Assembly: GCA_963649295.1 (NCBI GenBank)
Contig: CAVJHK010000079.1
Span: 1 to 5,790, forward strand
Source of the DNA: RGIG3528 sp963649295
Lineage (GTDB): Bacteria; Bacillota; Clostridia; Lachnospirales; Lachnospiraceae
Direction of reading: 5' to 3'
Length of the DNA: 5,790 bases
Position 1 is the first letter of the stretch. The number at the start of each line of letters is the position of its first letter. Positions 5,369-5,790 of the stretch are shown in pieces. A program made the position numbers and the translations under genes. A model generated the notes under the pieces. The model was given only the letters and a program-made list of their open reading frames with translations. It was not told where the DNA came from and ran no database searches.

Positions 5369-5790
5369 TCAATTTTTTATGGGAAGCACTATCTTATCCC
5401 CAAGTATCCTGTCCCATTCGGGGGGATTAAATGTCTCAAATCCGGATCCATGATAAAATGTCACTTCGCCAAAATATATCTGTTTTTCGATAATATAAAA
5501 GTCTGTTCTTATAAAATGTGGGTTGTTAAGTGCCATTGAAATCTTTTCGGCTTTGTCAATCAATTTTCCCAAACACTCCGGTCTATCTATTATACGGGCA
5601 GGATTTGTGGGGTAACCAATTGTAAACGGAACATAATTCCAATTCAAATCATAAAAATTTCTGTGATGATCTGTAAATCTGTCAAAATCAACCTGTATTA
5701 AGCATGCTGTACCTTCAAAAACAAATACCTTGTAATCATTAATTTGACCTGTTCTGAATTTATCTTCAATGTATTGTTCCGAAATTACCC
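5369..5790 (-). CDS. TupA-like ATP-grasp protein B, 5' end outside the window (C-terminal 139 aa visible)
   Basis: The frame is open from the window edge to the TGA at 5371-5369. Translating from the edge gives VISEQYIEDKFRTG, then NDYKVFVFEGTACLIQVD, DRFTDHHRNFYDLNWNY, FIRTDFYIIEKQIYFGEVTF and FNPPEWDRILGD. These are the second half of the TupA-like ATP-grasp domain, in the same order as in protein A (EQYMQD, NVYKIFCFDG, FLRVDLYEI, FNPPEWDRILGD). A start at the in-frame TTG at 5647 is not credible, because clear family homology continues upstream of it. Apart from the last 21 residues, which are identical because they lie in the repeat, B differs from A throughout, so the two probably handle different substrates or acceptor positions. 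By comparison with A, about 165 N-terminal residues lie beyond the window. LicD copy B follows after 21 nt. Confidence 0.9.
   Translation of the reverse strand, partial: VISEQYIEDKFRTGQINDYKVFVFEGTACLIQVDFDRFTDHHRNFYDLNWNYVPFTIGYPTNPARIIDRPECLGKLIDKAEKISMALNNPHFIRTDFYIIEKQIYFGEVTFYHGSGFETFNPPEWDRILGDKIVLPIKN

Larger units (their letters stand above)
4436..5433. repeat. Perfect 998-bp direct repeat, right copy
   Basis: Identical to 2043-3040. It contains LicD copy B and the last 65 bases of ATP-grasp gene B. Beyond 5433 the two ATP-grasp genes are only paralogous. Beyond 4436 the sequence enters the short spacer before the broken GT2. Confidence 0.97.

Noticed and set aside
5369..5647. A 92-residue gene starting at TTG 5647
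   Set aside because: TupA-like homology continues without a stop to the window edge, so this is the middle of a longer gene, not a start.

Overview
The window is a gene-dense, AT-rich stretch read entirely from the minus strand, right to left. No coding-free stretch exceeds about 90 bases. The protein families (GT2 glycosyltransferase, LicD, TupA-like ATP-grasp, FkbM methyltransferase), the low GC, and the tight operon spacing with GGAG-type ribosome sites suggest a capsule or cell-surface polysaccharide locus of a low-GC Gram-positive, probably a gut-type clostridial Firmicute. The taxon is inferred; no marker gene is present.

Order of transcription: a 5'-truncated TupA-like ATP-grasp gene, here called B (5790-5369); LicD copy B (5347-4439); a broken GT2 glycosyltransferase (4395-3887); a complete TupA-like ATP-grasp gene, A (3887-2976); LicD copy A (2954-2046); an FkbM-type methyltransferase (1987-1064); and an intact GT2 glycosyltransferase (1057-89). 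A strong ribosome-binding site and an ATG sit at the very left edge (16-1), so at least one more gene probably follows.

Two features stand out. First, the two LicD genes lie in a perfect 998-bp direct repeat (2043-3040 and 4436-5433). It ends 3 bases past the LicD stop codon on one side and inside the conserved 3' end of the ATP-grasp gene on the other. The two ATP-grasp proteins therefore share an identical tail but have clearly diverged bodies. Recombination between the copies would remove exactly 2393 bp (ATP-grasp A plus the broken GT2) and leave an intact operon, so the layout resembles a cassette that can exchange or collapse. Second, the FkbM gene carries a run of ten G on its coding strand (1709-1718) just before the SAM-binding motif. 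Loss or gain of one G would stop translation within about 8 to 13 codons of the tract, making it a candidate on/off phase-variation switch.

Inferred joint role: the GT2 enzyme(s) add sugars to a surface glycan. LicD transfers a phosphorylated substituent such as phosphocholine, the ATP-grasp proteins may couple an amino acid or similar group, and FkbM O-methylates. The locus appears devoted to decorating and diversifying a surface polymer.
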